DNA from: Stercorarius parasiticus
Lineage: Eukaryota; Chordata; Aves; Charadriiformes; Stercorariidae
Length of the DNA: 64,000 nt
Assembly (NCBI GenBank): GCA_013396915.1
Contig: VWZL01001960.1
Span: 118,236-182,235, forward strand
Direction of reading: 5' to 3'
Numbering within the stretch: the first letter of the stretch is position 1; every line of letters starts with the position of its first letter. Shown in pieces: positions 1-11,394 of the stretch. The position numbers and the translations under genes were made by a program. The notes beneath the pieces are model-generated. The model did not search any database and was not told the origin of the DNA. It was given only the letters and a program-made list of their open reading frames with translations.

Positions 1-759
1 AGTGATTAACAAACTTAGTAATTAGTGTGCAAATTCTTCAGCTCTAGCAATTAGAAGAGGTCCTTTCTGAAATGGGCTGATTTGACCATCCTGCTGTGCA
101 ATGAAGCTTGGTTAACCAACTGTACGTCAGTCGTGGAGGTTACTGGAGGGTAGTGTTAACGCTACTGCAACTGTGTCCTCACGAGGTCCTTAAGGATTTT
201 TGAAAAGGTGGTTAGTTATCGAACAGTGTAATACAAACTTGCATGCGTGTATTTGGTCATGAAATTACTAAATCAAAAGCAGTATATGAGAGGGAGAGTC
301 ATCGGGTGTGCTTCTTAAAATAACGGTCTCGAGCACACGGTCAATCGAAATACCACACGGACAGCACTGCAGCATCTACTTGATAGTCTGACTAGAAACG
401 TTACTCCTCTTCCACGCTGTGTACCCTCTCCTTTATCAGGTCGTTTTCTTCTCAAAGCAGTATTTCTGGCAACAATAAGCAGTACTGTGAAAACACCTGC
501 TGACAGCCCCTGCTAAGTTGTGCCTAGGCTATCAGCCCTACAGCCAACGACATGGCATCAATCCATCTCAGAGGTCTTGATAAACCTGCCCAGAGTGGAA
601 ATAAGGACAAGACAATAAGCTTGATAAGTGATTGACATCCTGAATGACAGCAAAGAAGCTGAGAGGGCAAGGAAACACAATGGTAATGGGAAACTGCTAT
701 TACCCCCACGTAGTTTGAGCAGATGTCCCATCACGTCATGAAGCTGAGACTAAATCCTT
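1..759. other. Intergenic DNA, nothing recognised
   Basis: Unique-looking AT-rich sequence at the left edge. No frame here resembles a known protein, and no RNA gene or repeat was recognised. Confidence 0.6.
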
Positions 760-1890
760 AGATATCGTAAATGACTGCTTTGTGGAGCAGTGAGACAGGG
801 AACCTCAATAGGAGAAGCAACACCTCAGCTGGTCCTGATTGCCAGACCTTGTTCATAACATTACTGTACAAAGTCACAGTGATCACAGGGTACTGGCACT
901 TGATATTCAAAGGCGAAAAATCTAATGCTTAGTTCAAAGTTGCATAAAAATGAGATTTGCTAAGAGAGGAAAGACAAAAAAATCTTTGTAAGTGACACAG
1001 ACAATTAGAAACCACCCTAATGGAGGCACAGAGCAAATATTTAACACTTCTCACAAAAAAGCTCCCTTTAGGAATCCCATAAGAAAGCCTGCGTGCCTGA
1101 AAAGCAGAGGTAATGATGTAATGAAATGCACAAAATAGGAAGAATCATGAGTTCTTTTAAATTCAGGGTAGAAACATAAGAAAGGTCAAAAAACAACTTG
1201 AGAAACACACAAAACTAGAGGTAGGCAGAGGGCTGGTAGATGAGATTACAGAACATATTGGTAAAATGGACTAAACCAAAAAATATTAGATTGCTAGGAC
1301 CAGATAGTATTCACCTATCAGGTTCCACAGGGACACCAGGAATTGCCAACCATGAAGTATAATATTTTACTCAAAACTGCCTGTGTACCAGAGGACTGGA
1401 AAGTAGTTAGCATCACATTAACTTTTTAAAAGATTCCAGTGGAGAGTTGGGGAGCCATACACCTGAACTGTGTTACCCAGATGGGACAAGTGAGCAGAAA
1501 TGTTTTTAAAGAACAAAATTAGTTGGCACATGGATGTAACTGACACATTGAGGAAGAGTCAACCCAACTCTGTAAAGAGAAGTCACACCTCACACAAAGG
1601 TGGGGTTCTCTGAAGGAACCAAGGTTCATAGGGATACCAAAGTTCTGACACCACAAGCACTTAAAGAAAGCGATCAGTCATAAAACAGGAAGGTGGGATT
1701 GCACAAAGTTAAAAGGTAGAACACTAAACATCAGATTATATGCTCAGTTTTCACACATACAGAATGAATGTTTGGAAGTCCTCCTTCATACAACATGAAC
1801 TTAGTTCCACAGAATATTGTGCAGAACAAAAATCTGCATGAGTTCAAAAGGGATTAGAAAAATCTGTAATACTTAGATGTGCTTGCAGTT
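760..1890 (+). mobile_element. Ancient, decayed CR1/L3-like LINE relic (ORF2 and 3' part)
   Basis: Read on the + strand with frame changes and stops, this stretch gives scattered matches to the CR1 ORF2 protein. Near 880-910 there is a 'DHRVLALDI'-like end of the endonuclease. Near 1300-1315 there is an 'LGPDSIH'-like segment, and near 1380-1410 a 'VPEDWKVV'-like segment that precedes the reverse transcriptase in CR1 proteins. Near 1795-1860 the DNA resembles the 3' region of old CR1/L3 elements (a 'gttcaaaagggattag' run). All reading frames are broken, so it is an old dead copy. The boundaries are approximate, and a profile search would be needed to fix the subfamily. Confidence 0.55.
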
Positions 1891-4800
1891 TGAACTAAAT
1901 CTTTCTTGCTTTTAGAAATGCAAATAAAAAACTGTATAAAAAATCTTTGTCTTCACATGGATAGTTTCTTCTGGGTTTCTCTTCCCGTGAAGTGGGGCTA
2001 TATAGTTCAGGGAAGGGCAGTATATGAAGATCACTTACCTACTGTTTATATAGCATTTGGAGGATTCTAAATGCTCAATTAGAAAAAGAAGAACCTAAAA
2101 AAAACCTTATAATGATCTTTTTCTTAACAAGTTTATGAATTCTTTATAGACTTCAATCCGTGCTCATCTTTACCTAGCCTAACTCAAGATACAATTAGGG
2201 AGAAGTCCCATCTGCCTTGAGTGATCAAAACCACCAATTAGATTTTTGCATGTCTGTGAAGTCAGAAGCAGTATTCAACTTTTTAAGAGATCATAAATTT
2301 TTTTCTTGAGAATTCATAGACAGCTACTTTTTAAGATCTCTGATATTCCATGCTTTTCAAAGGAAACAGTAGAGGAAAAGTAAGAACTTACAAGAAAACC
2401 AATTAAAGGTTCGGATGATTGTCAATCTGCAGCCAAGCAGAATCAATCATGGTCAGACTGAATGCACTCCCGCTTTCTCACTGAAGCACGTAGTGGTCAG
2501 GGCTCAGTCTTAGTGAAGGAAGGAGTCTGCATTCGATATTGTAAACCATGGGATGGATTCCACCTACAAAAGGCTGCCTTCTAGCTCATGGTCTTCCTAG
2601 AGAAGGTGATTTAGGCAGCACAGTCTGCTCTGGTAGTTTAGTGTCTCTTCCTGGAAATGCACACAGTGATGTGGTCAGACTCCAGGCATTCCCACAACTA
2701 TCTCTACATGTAACAAGAAGGTATGGAAATACCTTTCTTCTTATGCATATGGGCAGCCACTACCTATAGACAACGGCTATCAACAGGTGAAATCCAGAAA
2801 CCCGATCCTTGTCGCTGTTGGGACTCCATCAGCCTGCAAAGGATGCTACTTCTCTCCTCACAAAGCTTTGCACAGGGCAGTGACATCCAACCAAAGGAGA
2901 AACGTGTGGGCTTTCTGGGGAATAACAAACTGCCTGAAATTCGTGGGATCAGGAAATAGGTTGTATTTGAGGGTTAAAACGTTCTCTCCCTTTTTTTTGT
3001 AATCCATCAAGATGGAAGATTATACAGTATTCAACTGTACAATTAAAAGGATTCAAAAAATAGCTTTCTCACTATTTTTCTAGTGAGAGAGGAAATTGAG
3101 TATGCAAAAACAACAGAAGTGTGGCATGTGATATACTGAAACAATGAGTTTCATGCTCTCTCACTTGTTCCTGAATCAGCTGCATCAATATTTGAAATGA
3201 GAGAAATATTCTGGGCCCTACATAGGTTATTACCTAAATTTCAGGTCTCAGAAATAAGGATCTGAGGGAAAAATTTTAATCATGTTTAAAGTGATGAATA
3301 TTGAAAAATGTCTAAAGCCCCTGAATTGTTTGCACAGAGTCAATATCACTAAGGCAAAGCAGCACATCGAAGATTTATGGGACTGTAATAGGAAATTAAA
3401 CCTAAATTGATTCAACAAATTACTGCGCATAAGAACAAGCTGAATAATTTAAAAAATCAATATGAATAATTTGAGTAACTGGGGACTACAGAAGAAAAGT
3501 GTTGCATAGGTTAATGTTTATTGCACATCTATTTAGTGACTATCTTGAAGCAACTGTTGTTGAATTAAAATATGAATATCAGATATTTTTAAGCGTATGA
3601 GAGGAGGAAGGGTAAGAAACAGAGGCAGATAGTTTCCAACTACCTGAAAGCTGTGCTATATGGCACTAGTATCTGGAGTACACTTTTGCAGAGGAACATC
3701 TGCAAAATTTAAGGCCCTTGCAACTTTTCATGCTACTTCTGCGCCATAAGAGAAACATCGTAAATGCAAAATTAAAAAGGTCCTGGGTTGTTAGGTCGTT
3801 TGAATTTAAAAATTATTGGACTCAAACCAAGTACTAACATTTCAATAGCAAAGATGTACAAAGATTTATTCTGAAAATGAATGCATTCATTTATTTATTT
3901 TAAAACATGGCAATTACTTGTGTACTTTAGGATTCAACTGCAAAATGGAAAAAAAGACCCATTTAAAAATATATAAAAGATATAAAAATAATATTTTTTT
4001 AAAAAGCACCTTTGTTTCCTGAAAAGATAGCTATAATGCTTAGGAAAACTAATTTAAGATTGTTTTAGATTTTAGAAAAAATATCTAAAAACTATGGTTC
4101 ATCATCATGAAGTAGTACATAAATGATTCTATCATTCTATGGGTTCAAACTTCATGTTAGCAAATGATTCCTTCTATTTTCTAATCTTATTTCTTTAGGA
4201 TTAGCTAAGGACCACTTAGGAAAGAGTGCAATTTTGTTTGTTATTTTTGTACTCACACAGTTAATTCAAGGTTTTTTTGATCTCCTTAATTTAAAGGCTT
4301 AAATCCTCTCTTCTGTGCACTCTCCAGAGAGAAGGGAAACACAAGTCAGATCATTCCCGGTTTTCTATTGTTCTGTGGAGGCAATTGCATGGAATTTGTG
4401 TGTACTGTAGTCTTGATTTTAGGAAAAAGCAAAGACAAATAAATGGGAAGTTTTATAGCATTGGAAATTCCCTGAATGCAAGCTGGAGTACAGTGAAAAT
4501 GGCCCATTACAAAGACCTGTAGGTGGGCTGCAGTAGTTTTTCTGTTTAATTAAAATCATGAAAACCAACCAAACCACAAGCCGGTGGACTTGATTACAGT
4601 TATTTGGAAAATAATAGAAAAAAAAAAATTCTTATGAAGCAACATACAGAAAGCTTCAGACCTGAACAGGAAGGTACTAATGCAGATTTTGAGATCTGTG
4701 AGGAATATGATTGCATTCTTTGCAGATGTAAAGGTTCACACAGGCACATCTGTTCATGTACCACTAGGCTGTAATTTATTAATGAACATTCATTATGAAT

Positions 4801-5039
4801 TCCTGAAGGGGAAAAAAAAAAGATGTCTCACAGTTGTGCTTGAATTCTTTAATTATCTCGCTGATTTAGTGAAAAAAAGTTTATCCATATTTCATTAAAG
4901 CGTTTGTTTCCGTACTTAAGAACAGCATCATATTCAAGAAAAATCCAAGCGCAACACAGACTGGTGGAACAAATTGAATTAAAGAGATGGAGCGCAGAAT
5001 AAGAGAGGTCCACAATACCTTTGGACAGCAACTTCCAGG
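1891..5039. other. AT-rich intergenic DNA, nothing firm
   Basis: No supported gene. The stretch 4550-4680 faintly resembles an old LINE, and 4115-4141 has two ATTCTAT-like words as at a CR1 3' end, but neither is strong enough to call. Confidence 0.5.
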
Positions 5040-5600
5040 TTGTCCACCAGCCGGGAGCCGCGGTTCATGCAGGCAGCAGAGCTGGTAGTTATCCTGCCTG
5101 TGTCTGAAAAGCCAGACTCTGACCATGCTGAGCGTGGGGCAGGGGTTGCCCCACCTGCAAGTGGGCGCAGAGCCTGTCCCAGGAGAGAGATGGGGAGCAG
5201 AGCGCTCGGGGGTGCACCCGCTGCATGCCAGCCGTGTGAAATGAATGATTCAGGGCTGGGAGACGCCGTAAGTGTGAATTGCTCTGATTTGTGCCTCCTG
5301 ACGAGAATACCCAGTGTTCGTGTAACTCACCAGTTGATCTCAGGACACTTTATAGTGAAGACAATTACCCCAGCGGTGGCTTGGGGGAGAAACCGTAACT
5401 AAGGAAAAGTGAGCTGCTGGAAGCCACTGAGCAGGACAGCAGCAGAGCTCTGCAGAAAACCCCCTTCCTCCAGGGCAGGGAAGTGAGGGACCCCATGTTC
5501 GGGGACAGACAGAAAAGAGGGGGAATGCAGCCATACACAGCACCCAGCAAGCAAGCAAGGCTTTATGGAAATAGCTTGGGAAAAGATGCACTGGGCAAGA
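5040..5600. other. GC-richer intergenic patch, unidentified
   Basis: This patch is clearly richer in G+C than its flanks and so carries several overlapping open frames on both strands. The longest is 120 codons at 5040-5402 (+). None has a recognisable domain, and overlapping frames on both strands are what GC-rich chance sequence gives. A splice-donor-like 'gtaagtg' occurs near 5269, so a non-coding exon cannot be excluded. Confidence 0.35.
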
Positions 5601-8600
5601 AGCAATATGTTTAGAAGTTGTTTTTCACTGTATCAAAAAAGAGAAAAAAAATCAGAGAATTCAAAGCTGGACAGCTAAGTTAATGGGGGTTGTTTGACAT
5701 CTGTTCTAAAGGAATTCTGTAAAAGACTACTTTTAAAGCAGATATTTAAGGGTAAAATTTATTCTCAGTGAAGAGTTTTTCAACATACAAGCACTTATTT
5801 CTTCTAAAGATCTTACACTGAGTAAGACGTCTATAGCCCAAACAGGCCAGTCACTTCAGGAGTGAAATGTTACAGCTGCTTCTCTGGACATCTGTCCACT
5901 GCCTAGAAACCCTTTTTTTTTCGCATAGAAACATGGCTTAATTTGGGATACATTATCCAAGATGCTCCCTGCGCATGGTGGCACACCATGGAATAGGCAA
6001 AGATATCCATCTTTAATAACATTTATGTCCCTGAATGTTCTTTCATTTTGACCTTTTCTCCCTGCAGCTTGGCTAGTGTCCACTCCTTTTCCCTCTCAGG
6101 TCTACCACACAGGAAAAAGAAAAGGACTGTATCGAGGAGGTGGACACAGTAATTTTTTTGAAAATGGAAGCTTTTGATATCATTATTCAAAAGTTATATA
6201 ACCACCTTCTCCCAACAGCATGCTGTTATGAAAAGATGGCTTTCCAGAGGCATTCTTTCTTCAAAATCAGCCAGGAAAGGACATTAGTTTATTATTGCTT
6301 TACTAGAGCTAGGTTAAAGGTCATGAAAGAAAGCAATAAGAGGAAGGAAAATCACAAACAAGACTGAAATGTACCATATGCCTTTTTAAATTAACCACCA
6401 CAAGGTGCCACCTGAGCAGCTTTATAAAGTACTATGTTGTACTTCTGTTTTGTAGGTCATACAAGATACATTTCAGCTGTAAGTGAATTTCATTGCTTTT
6501 ATTCTATCTCATTAATATTCTTTTATTGCAGGTTTCTTTGTGGACATAAATGACCTTGAAGGGAGCATGCAATTTCAAATGTACCTAAATTTGCTGATAA
6601 TGATAAATTGGGCTGTTCCAGTAAACAGAGGAGGGAGTCAACCATTTGAAAATTATCAGGTTGGGTTAGGCTTGGAGGCTGATGAAGTAGCTCATTCAGA
6701 TTAACATGGAGAAGCATAAGATAATGAAAAGAACAATAGAAACAACCACAGTTTTTTGGGGCTAAAATAATACAGGTTTCAGAATTTGGAAGAAACAAAC
6801 GATTTAAGAAAGATTGAGGGTAGTTAAGACTGTACTTTTGCAATTTTACATGTTTACTTTCAACTTTCTTCAGTTTTGAAGAAAAAGAAAAAAATATGGG
6901 TCAAAATAATCTTTTCATCATTTCACAAATCTCATCGTTTCACAAATGAGACCGAAGACTAAGTATGAACAGAAAACATCAGTTCTAAGAGCCTTGTTAT
7001 CCATTTTGTTTTCTTTTACCGATTGAAGTAATTTCCAGATTCATTTCAAACTGTGCAATCTCTTCCAGCAGTACCAAGAGATTGGTTTCCTCTCAAACCA
7101 GCATAAAGGGCTTGATCCTTCAAAGATGATTAAATAGCTTGATTGAGGAAAAGGAAGGAATATTTCTAGTTTGCTCATTGTAATTCTGAGCCACTCCTGA
7201 TTCTGCAAGCTGTAAGTTCGGTAGTGAAGTAAAAGAAATCCACCGTGCCCAGCAGTTGTTATTATTTATACTGTAACTCTTAGGAGTCCTAGTCATGAAC
7301 CAGGACTCACTTTACTGTTCACAAGATAAGCACCTGTATCAACTACGGATAACCTATTAAAGAATATTTGATTTATATGTGTAGCTTTCAATGACCAAGA
7401 AGGTCTGAGGATAACTCATTTGTTTAACAAACATGAAGAAATGCTGCTGCCATGCAACCAGTGTTCTGTGTCCCAGGGTGAACTTACACAAGACAGTTGA
7501 AAAGATTTAAAGGGAGGAGATCCTGCTTCCTCTGCTGCCTCCTGCCCTTGCGTCCCATGTCCATTCTCCCAGACACAGGCTTTCCCTTGATTGGGGTCTG
7601 GCCGCTCTCCCAAACTGCTTCAACTCACCAGCCTGGCAGGAAGGTATTCGGTTCACTATTAGGTTTGTTTTCTCTCAGTTTCGCTAACAGAATTGTCGTC
7701 ACACAAGGCCGATGAGTGCCAGCACAGGCAGAAGGCAGGTGCAGAGGAGGAAGCCCGCAGCCAGGAACAGGGTGTGGGAGATGCTGCTGCCTGTCGGAAC
7801 TCGTTCCATTGCCCGGGGGCACAGGGGATACCTGTGCTCCCAGCCCCTTCTCCAGCTTCCCTGTGCATCAAATGAAGCGGGTGTCACACAGCGTCAGAGA
7901 ATACGTGGCAATGTTGCACTTCCTGATAAAAAAACCAGACCTTTTCTAGCAGAAGGGAGTCAAGTATTAATGTTCCTGCTGGGCTGTTTACAAGTCAGAT
8001 TTAAATTGTCAAGTAAAACAAAACAGTTGACACATTTCTTTCCATCTGTGAAAGAAACGCTCAGTCTGTCCTTCATACTTCCTAGCTACTCATCCAAGAA
8101 AATATGTTAATATTGACTAACTTGGATATTTTTAAATATGAGAAATGTTCTATATCAATCAGTACTTCTTAGTTTAATTGGAAGAGTGGCAGTGATTTAA
8201 ACAAATAGAAATACAAGCTTAGTTTCATTAAAACAATGCCTTCAAGTCTTTCTGCTTTTAGTTTATAATCAGGACAAAACTTAAAAATATTAGATGTCAT
8301 TAATTCTTTTAAATAATCTGAATTCAACCCTGCCATATTGCAATTAAATCAAGAAAATAAAAAAAGTCTTTTTATTTGCTTCTGCTGGTAATGGAAGAAA
8401 TTCTAGAATATTTTGGCTTATTTAAAGGCAGTGAAATGTGTTAAAAATGCATTAAATGTGTTAAAAACAAGAAAGAAAATGAATAATTCTTTGGAGAACT
8501 ATAGGAGCAAAACCAAACGAATCTTTTCTAAAAGAAAAAAAAATCCAAGAGACTTTTTCTTTGTTATCTTTGTGTTTTCTTTGTGTATCTTTGTGTTTTT

Positions 8601-9925
8601 GTGGTCAGGCTGCTCCATCCTTCATGCCATTCCATGGCAATTTCTGTTTGTTTGGCCAAGATCAAAAAGAGTTTACTTCCAGCTATTGCCCTCTCCCTGC
8701 TGTAAAACATAATGAGTAGTATTGACAACATAAGTCTAAAAAAGGTTTAAAAATACATTATATAAAGTCCAAGAAAGTCCAATTTCCTCACTGATACAAT
8801 ACCTGAAGCACATTCAAATTCTCAAAGAGATTTAATTCGTGCATTTGGCTGCTTCAAAAGTTAGTGTTAAAGATAGGTAAGAAAGTACCTGCCACATTTT
8901 ATCTGTCAGGTTTATGATACTGGACAGCAAATGGGAGGCGAGTGGCTTTTGGTGAATGTATATAGCGCATTCTTTGACCTGATCCTGAGAATAACTGACC
9001 CAGCACACCTGCTCTAACTAAAGGAATTGGCTGTAACTCTGTAGGACAGGAGCACACGAAGCTTCTAACTCTGCTGCTTCACGCAGAAAATTCATGAAAA
9101 TTGCTTTTCATCCTCAGAGTGGAGAGTAACGTTTGTAGCCCAAACGGTCTGCCTGGAACTGCTGGAGTTTCTGCACCCACGGAGGCGCCAGATGCCCGGA
9201 GCTGGGACTGCCCCCGCTGGACCCTGTGGCCTGCCTGCTCCCTGCCTGCCCTGGGGCAAGCATCCCCCAGCCTGGAACTATCCGTGTGGCTCGTGGAGAT
9301 GGAAGAACTTGCAGTGGTGGCAAACACAAAGAGAAAGAAGCAATAAGGGAGAGGCAAAAGGGTGAATTTTTGCAGGGTTTTTTGTCTGCCATGTCCAGGA
9401 CACATTTCAGTTCAGTTAGCTTTACCACGCACATTGATATTCATTACATGAACATAGGTGACCAGGACACAGATTTACTGTGGCAGTTGTTTAAGAGTCA
9501 TGTAAATCCAGGTGAAGTCTTCTTTTATAACTTGATTTTTCCTGAATGCGCAACTTAGAGCATCCAGACTTGTTACATGGTGAGCTATCACAAGTTTTGA
9601 ATGTCTGGGAGTGGGACTGATTAATTGTCTGCGAATATAAGACAAATAGGCAAACGTGTACGGAATGGATCTGCAAGTGTGGAATGCATTGAGATGTAAC
9701 TATTGTACCTTAACGCATTGGCAGCTTCATATTTTCGAGAAAATGGGGAGAACAATGTTGAGGAAGTACCTTTACAGATTCATTAGAAACATCAAAAGAA
9801 GGCAGATCAAAGTCCTTTTACAATGATAAAATTACATACTTTTCCAAGGGATAGTCTAAGGTTTAGTATAAAATCGGAAGAATTCAAGTGTAATGTTTGG
9901 TGCCGCTTTCCCACAAGCTAACGAT
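5601..9925. other. Intergenic DNA with small GC-rich patches
   Basis: Mostly AT-rich. Two GC-richer patches, about 7500-7900 and 9110-9330, produce overlapping short frames on both strands without any recognised domain. No gene or repeat is supported. Confidence 0.5.
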
Positions 9926-9975
9926 AACAGAACAGTTAAACAATAAACAGCTAAACAGTTTAACAGTTAAACAAC
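9926..9975. repeat. Short degenerate tandem repeat (AACAGTTAAAC-like)
   Basis: The words 'aacagttaaaca', 'aacagctaaacag' and 'aacagttaaacaa' follow one another with small changes, giving a short imperfect array about 50 bp long. Confidence 0.6.
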
Positions 9976-10589
9976 TAGAAGATACCCTTCTTGAATTTGA
10001 AAAACAGTGACTTATTCGGCCGGTGAAATAGAAAATTTCGTTCCATTGGATGGTCATTTTGAGGTGACTCATTTTATTAATTTTCACCTTTAGACTTTCT
10101 TAAAAATTGTTTTACCATCAAATTTAATTAAATATTTGACATTTTAATTTTATTACATAATCAAATGCTGAAGCAAAATATATGCTATTTTCAAACAGAA
10201 AATAAAGGAAAATGGTGGAAAAATAATACAAAAGTCGAATTACAAATTATAAAACTTCAATAGTGAAGAATGCGGAATGTTGGATGGAATACTTGGAGTA
10301 TGATTAGACCCATCAGCTGCTGCACACCAAGCCACTTGCCACTTGATGGCAAAGGCTCAGTTGTATCACTTACCTCAGAAATATGCAGCAGCACTGACCC
10401 TAATGCTGCTGACCCAGTGTGAGGATGGGATGGTCCAAGTAGATCTGAGTATTTCCCAGCACAGGAACTACTCTGGGCAATGTTTTTTGATTGACATGTT
10501 CCTCTTGCATATAGGCTGCTGCCAAGACTGTAGGAAGAGAGGCAGAGAGGTGTGGGCAAAGCAGGTGGAGAAAAGATGGCTGGAGCTGT
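9976..10589. other. Sequence next to the CR1 fragment, unidentified
   Basis: From about 10290 the sequence is GC-richer and meets the CR1 fragment directly at about 10590. A 119-codon minus-strand frame (10257-10616) begins with a few residues of CR1 in a shifted frame and then loses all similarity, so it is not a gene. The origin of the 10290-10589 segment is unknown; it might be another repeat. Confidence 0.4.
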
Positions 10590-11394
10590 GAGAGGCTCCA
10601 GATGCGGCCTCACCAAGGCAGACTAGAGGGGGAGGATGACCTCCCTCGACCTCCTTGCCATGCTCTTCTTGATGCACCCCAGGATGCCATTGGCCTTCTT
10701 GGCCACGAGGGCACATTGCTGGCTCATGGTCACCCTGTTGTCCACCAGGACTCCCAGGTCTCTTTCCGCAGAGCTGCTCTCCAGCACGTCAGCCCCCAAC
10801 CTGTACTGCTGCATGGGGTTATTCCTCCCCAGGTGCAGCACCCTACACTTGCCCTTGTTGAATTTCATAAGGTTTCTCTCCGCCCAACCCTCCAGCCTGT
10901 CCAGGTCTCGCTGTATGGCGGCACAGCCTTCTGCTGTGTCAGCCACCCCTCCCAGCTTTGTGTCATCAGCAAACTTGCTGAGGGTGCACTCTATCCCCTC
11001 ATCCAGGTCATTGATGAATATATTGAAGAGGACTGGACCCAGTACTGACCCCTGGGGAACACCACTCATCACTGACCTCCAACTAGACTCTCTGCCCCTA
11101 AACACCACCCTCTGAGCTCTGTCTTCTAACCAGTTTTTTCTCCACCCCACTGTCCGTTCATTCAACCCACACTTCCTAAGCTTCCCTATGAGGATGCTGT
11201 GGGAGACCATGTCAAACGCTTTGCTCAAGTCAAGGTAGATAACATCCACTGCCCTCCCCTCATCTATCCATCCAGTCACGCCATCATAGAAGGCTATCAG
11301 GTTAGTCAGACATGATTTCCCCTTGGTGAATTTATGTTGAGTACTTCTGATAGCTTTCTTTTCCTCCACATGCCTTGAGATGGTGCCCAGAATG
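10590..11394 (-). mobile_element. CR1 LINE internal fragment (reverse transcriptase region)
   Basis: On the minus strand this is the central part of CR1 ORF2. Similarity begins near 11394, just upstream of the conserved '[10 protein letters not shown]' segment. It stops abruptly near 10590, inside the 'LVRPHLE' segment that normally follows the RT. Neither the 5' nor the 3' end of the LINE is present: the usual 3' tail is missing. CR1 copies are normally 5'-truncated but keep the 3' end, so loss of both ends points to a later deletion or rearrangement. The flanking sequences at 10290-10589 and 11395-11650 are not recognisably CR1. Confidence 0.9.
10623..11369 (-). CDS. CR1 reverse transcriptase fragment, 248 codons open
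   Basis: This is a partial retrotransposon ORF2 product, not a host gene. The frame is open without a stop across the palm of the reverse transcriptase. Motif A 'YLDLSKAFD' is at residues 45-53, motif B '[11 protein letters not shown]' at 102-112 and the catalytic 'FADD' of motif C at 133-136, followed by the 'KCRVLHLG' block. The key aspartates of the polymerase are all present. The full protein would have an N-terminal endonuclease and about 900 or more residues, so this piece lacks the endonuclease, the start of the fingers and the C-terminus. The annotated start is only the first GTG in a frame that stays open upstream (ISRHVEEK). There is no promoter and no LINE 3' end, so activity is not expected. 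Confidence 0.85.
   Translation of the reverse strand: MEEKKAIRSTQHKFTKGKSCLTNLIAFYDGVTGWIDEGRAVDVIYLDLSKAFDMVSHSILIGKLRKCGLNERTVGWRKNWLEDRAQRVVFRGRESSWRSVMSGVPQGSVLGPVLFNIFINDLDEGIECTLSKFADDTKLGGVADTAEGCAAIQRDLDRLEGWAERNLMKFNKGKCRVLHLGRNNPMQQYRLGADVLESSSAERDLGVLVDNRVTMSQQCALVAKKANGILGCIKKSMARRSREVILPL

Noticed and set aside
4100..4145. CR1-like terminal repeat ('attctatcattctatg')
   Set aside because: Only two words, with no recognisable CR1 sequence upstream; too short to call.
5040..5402. 120-codon + frame in a GC-rich patch
   Set aside because: It overlaps several frames of similar size on the other strand, has no domain and no convincing splice partners.
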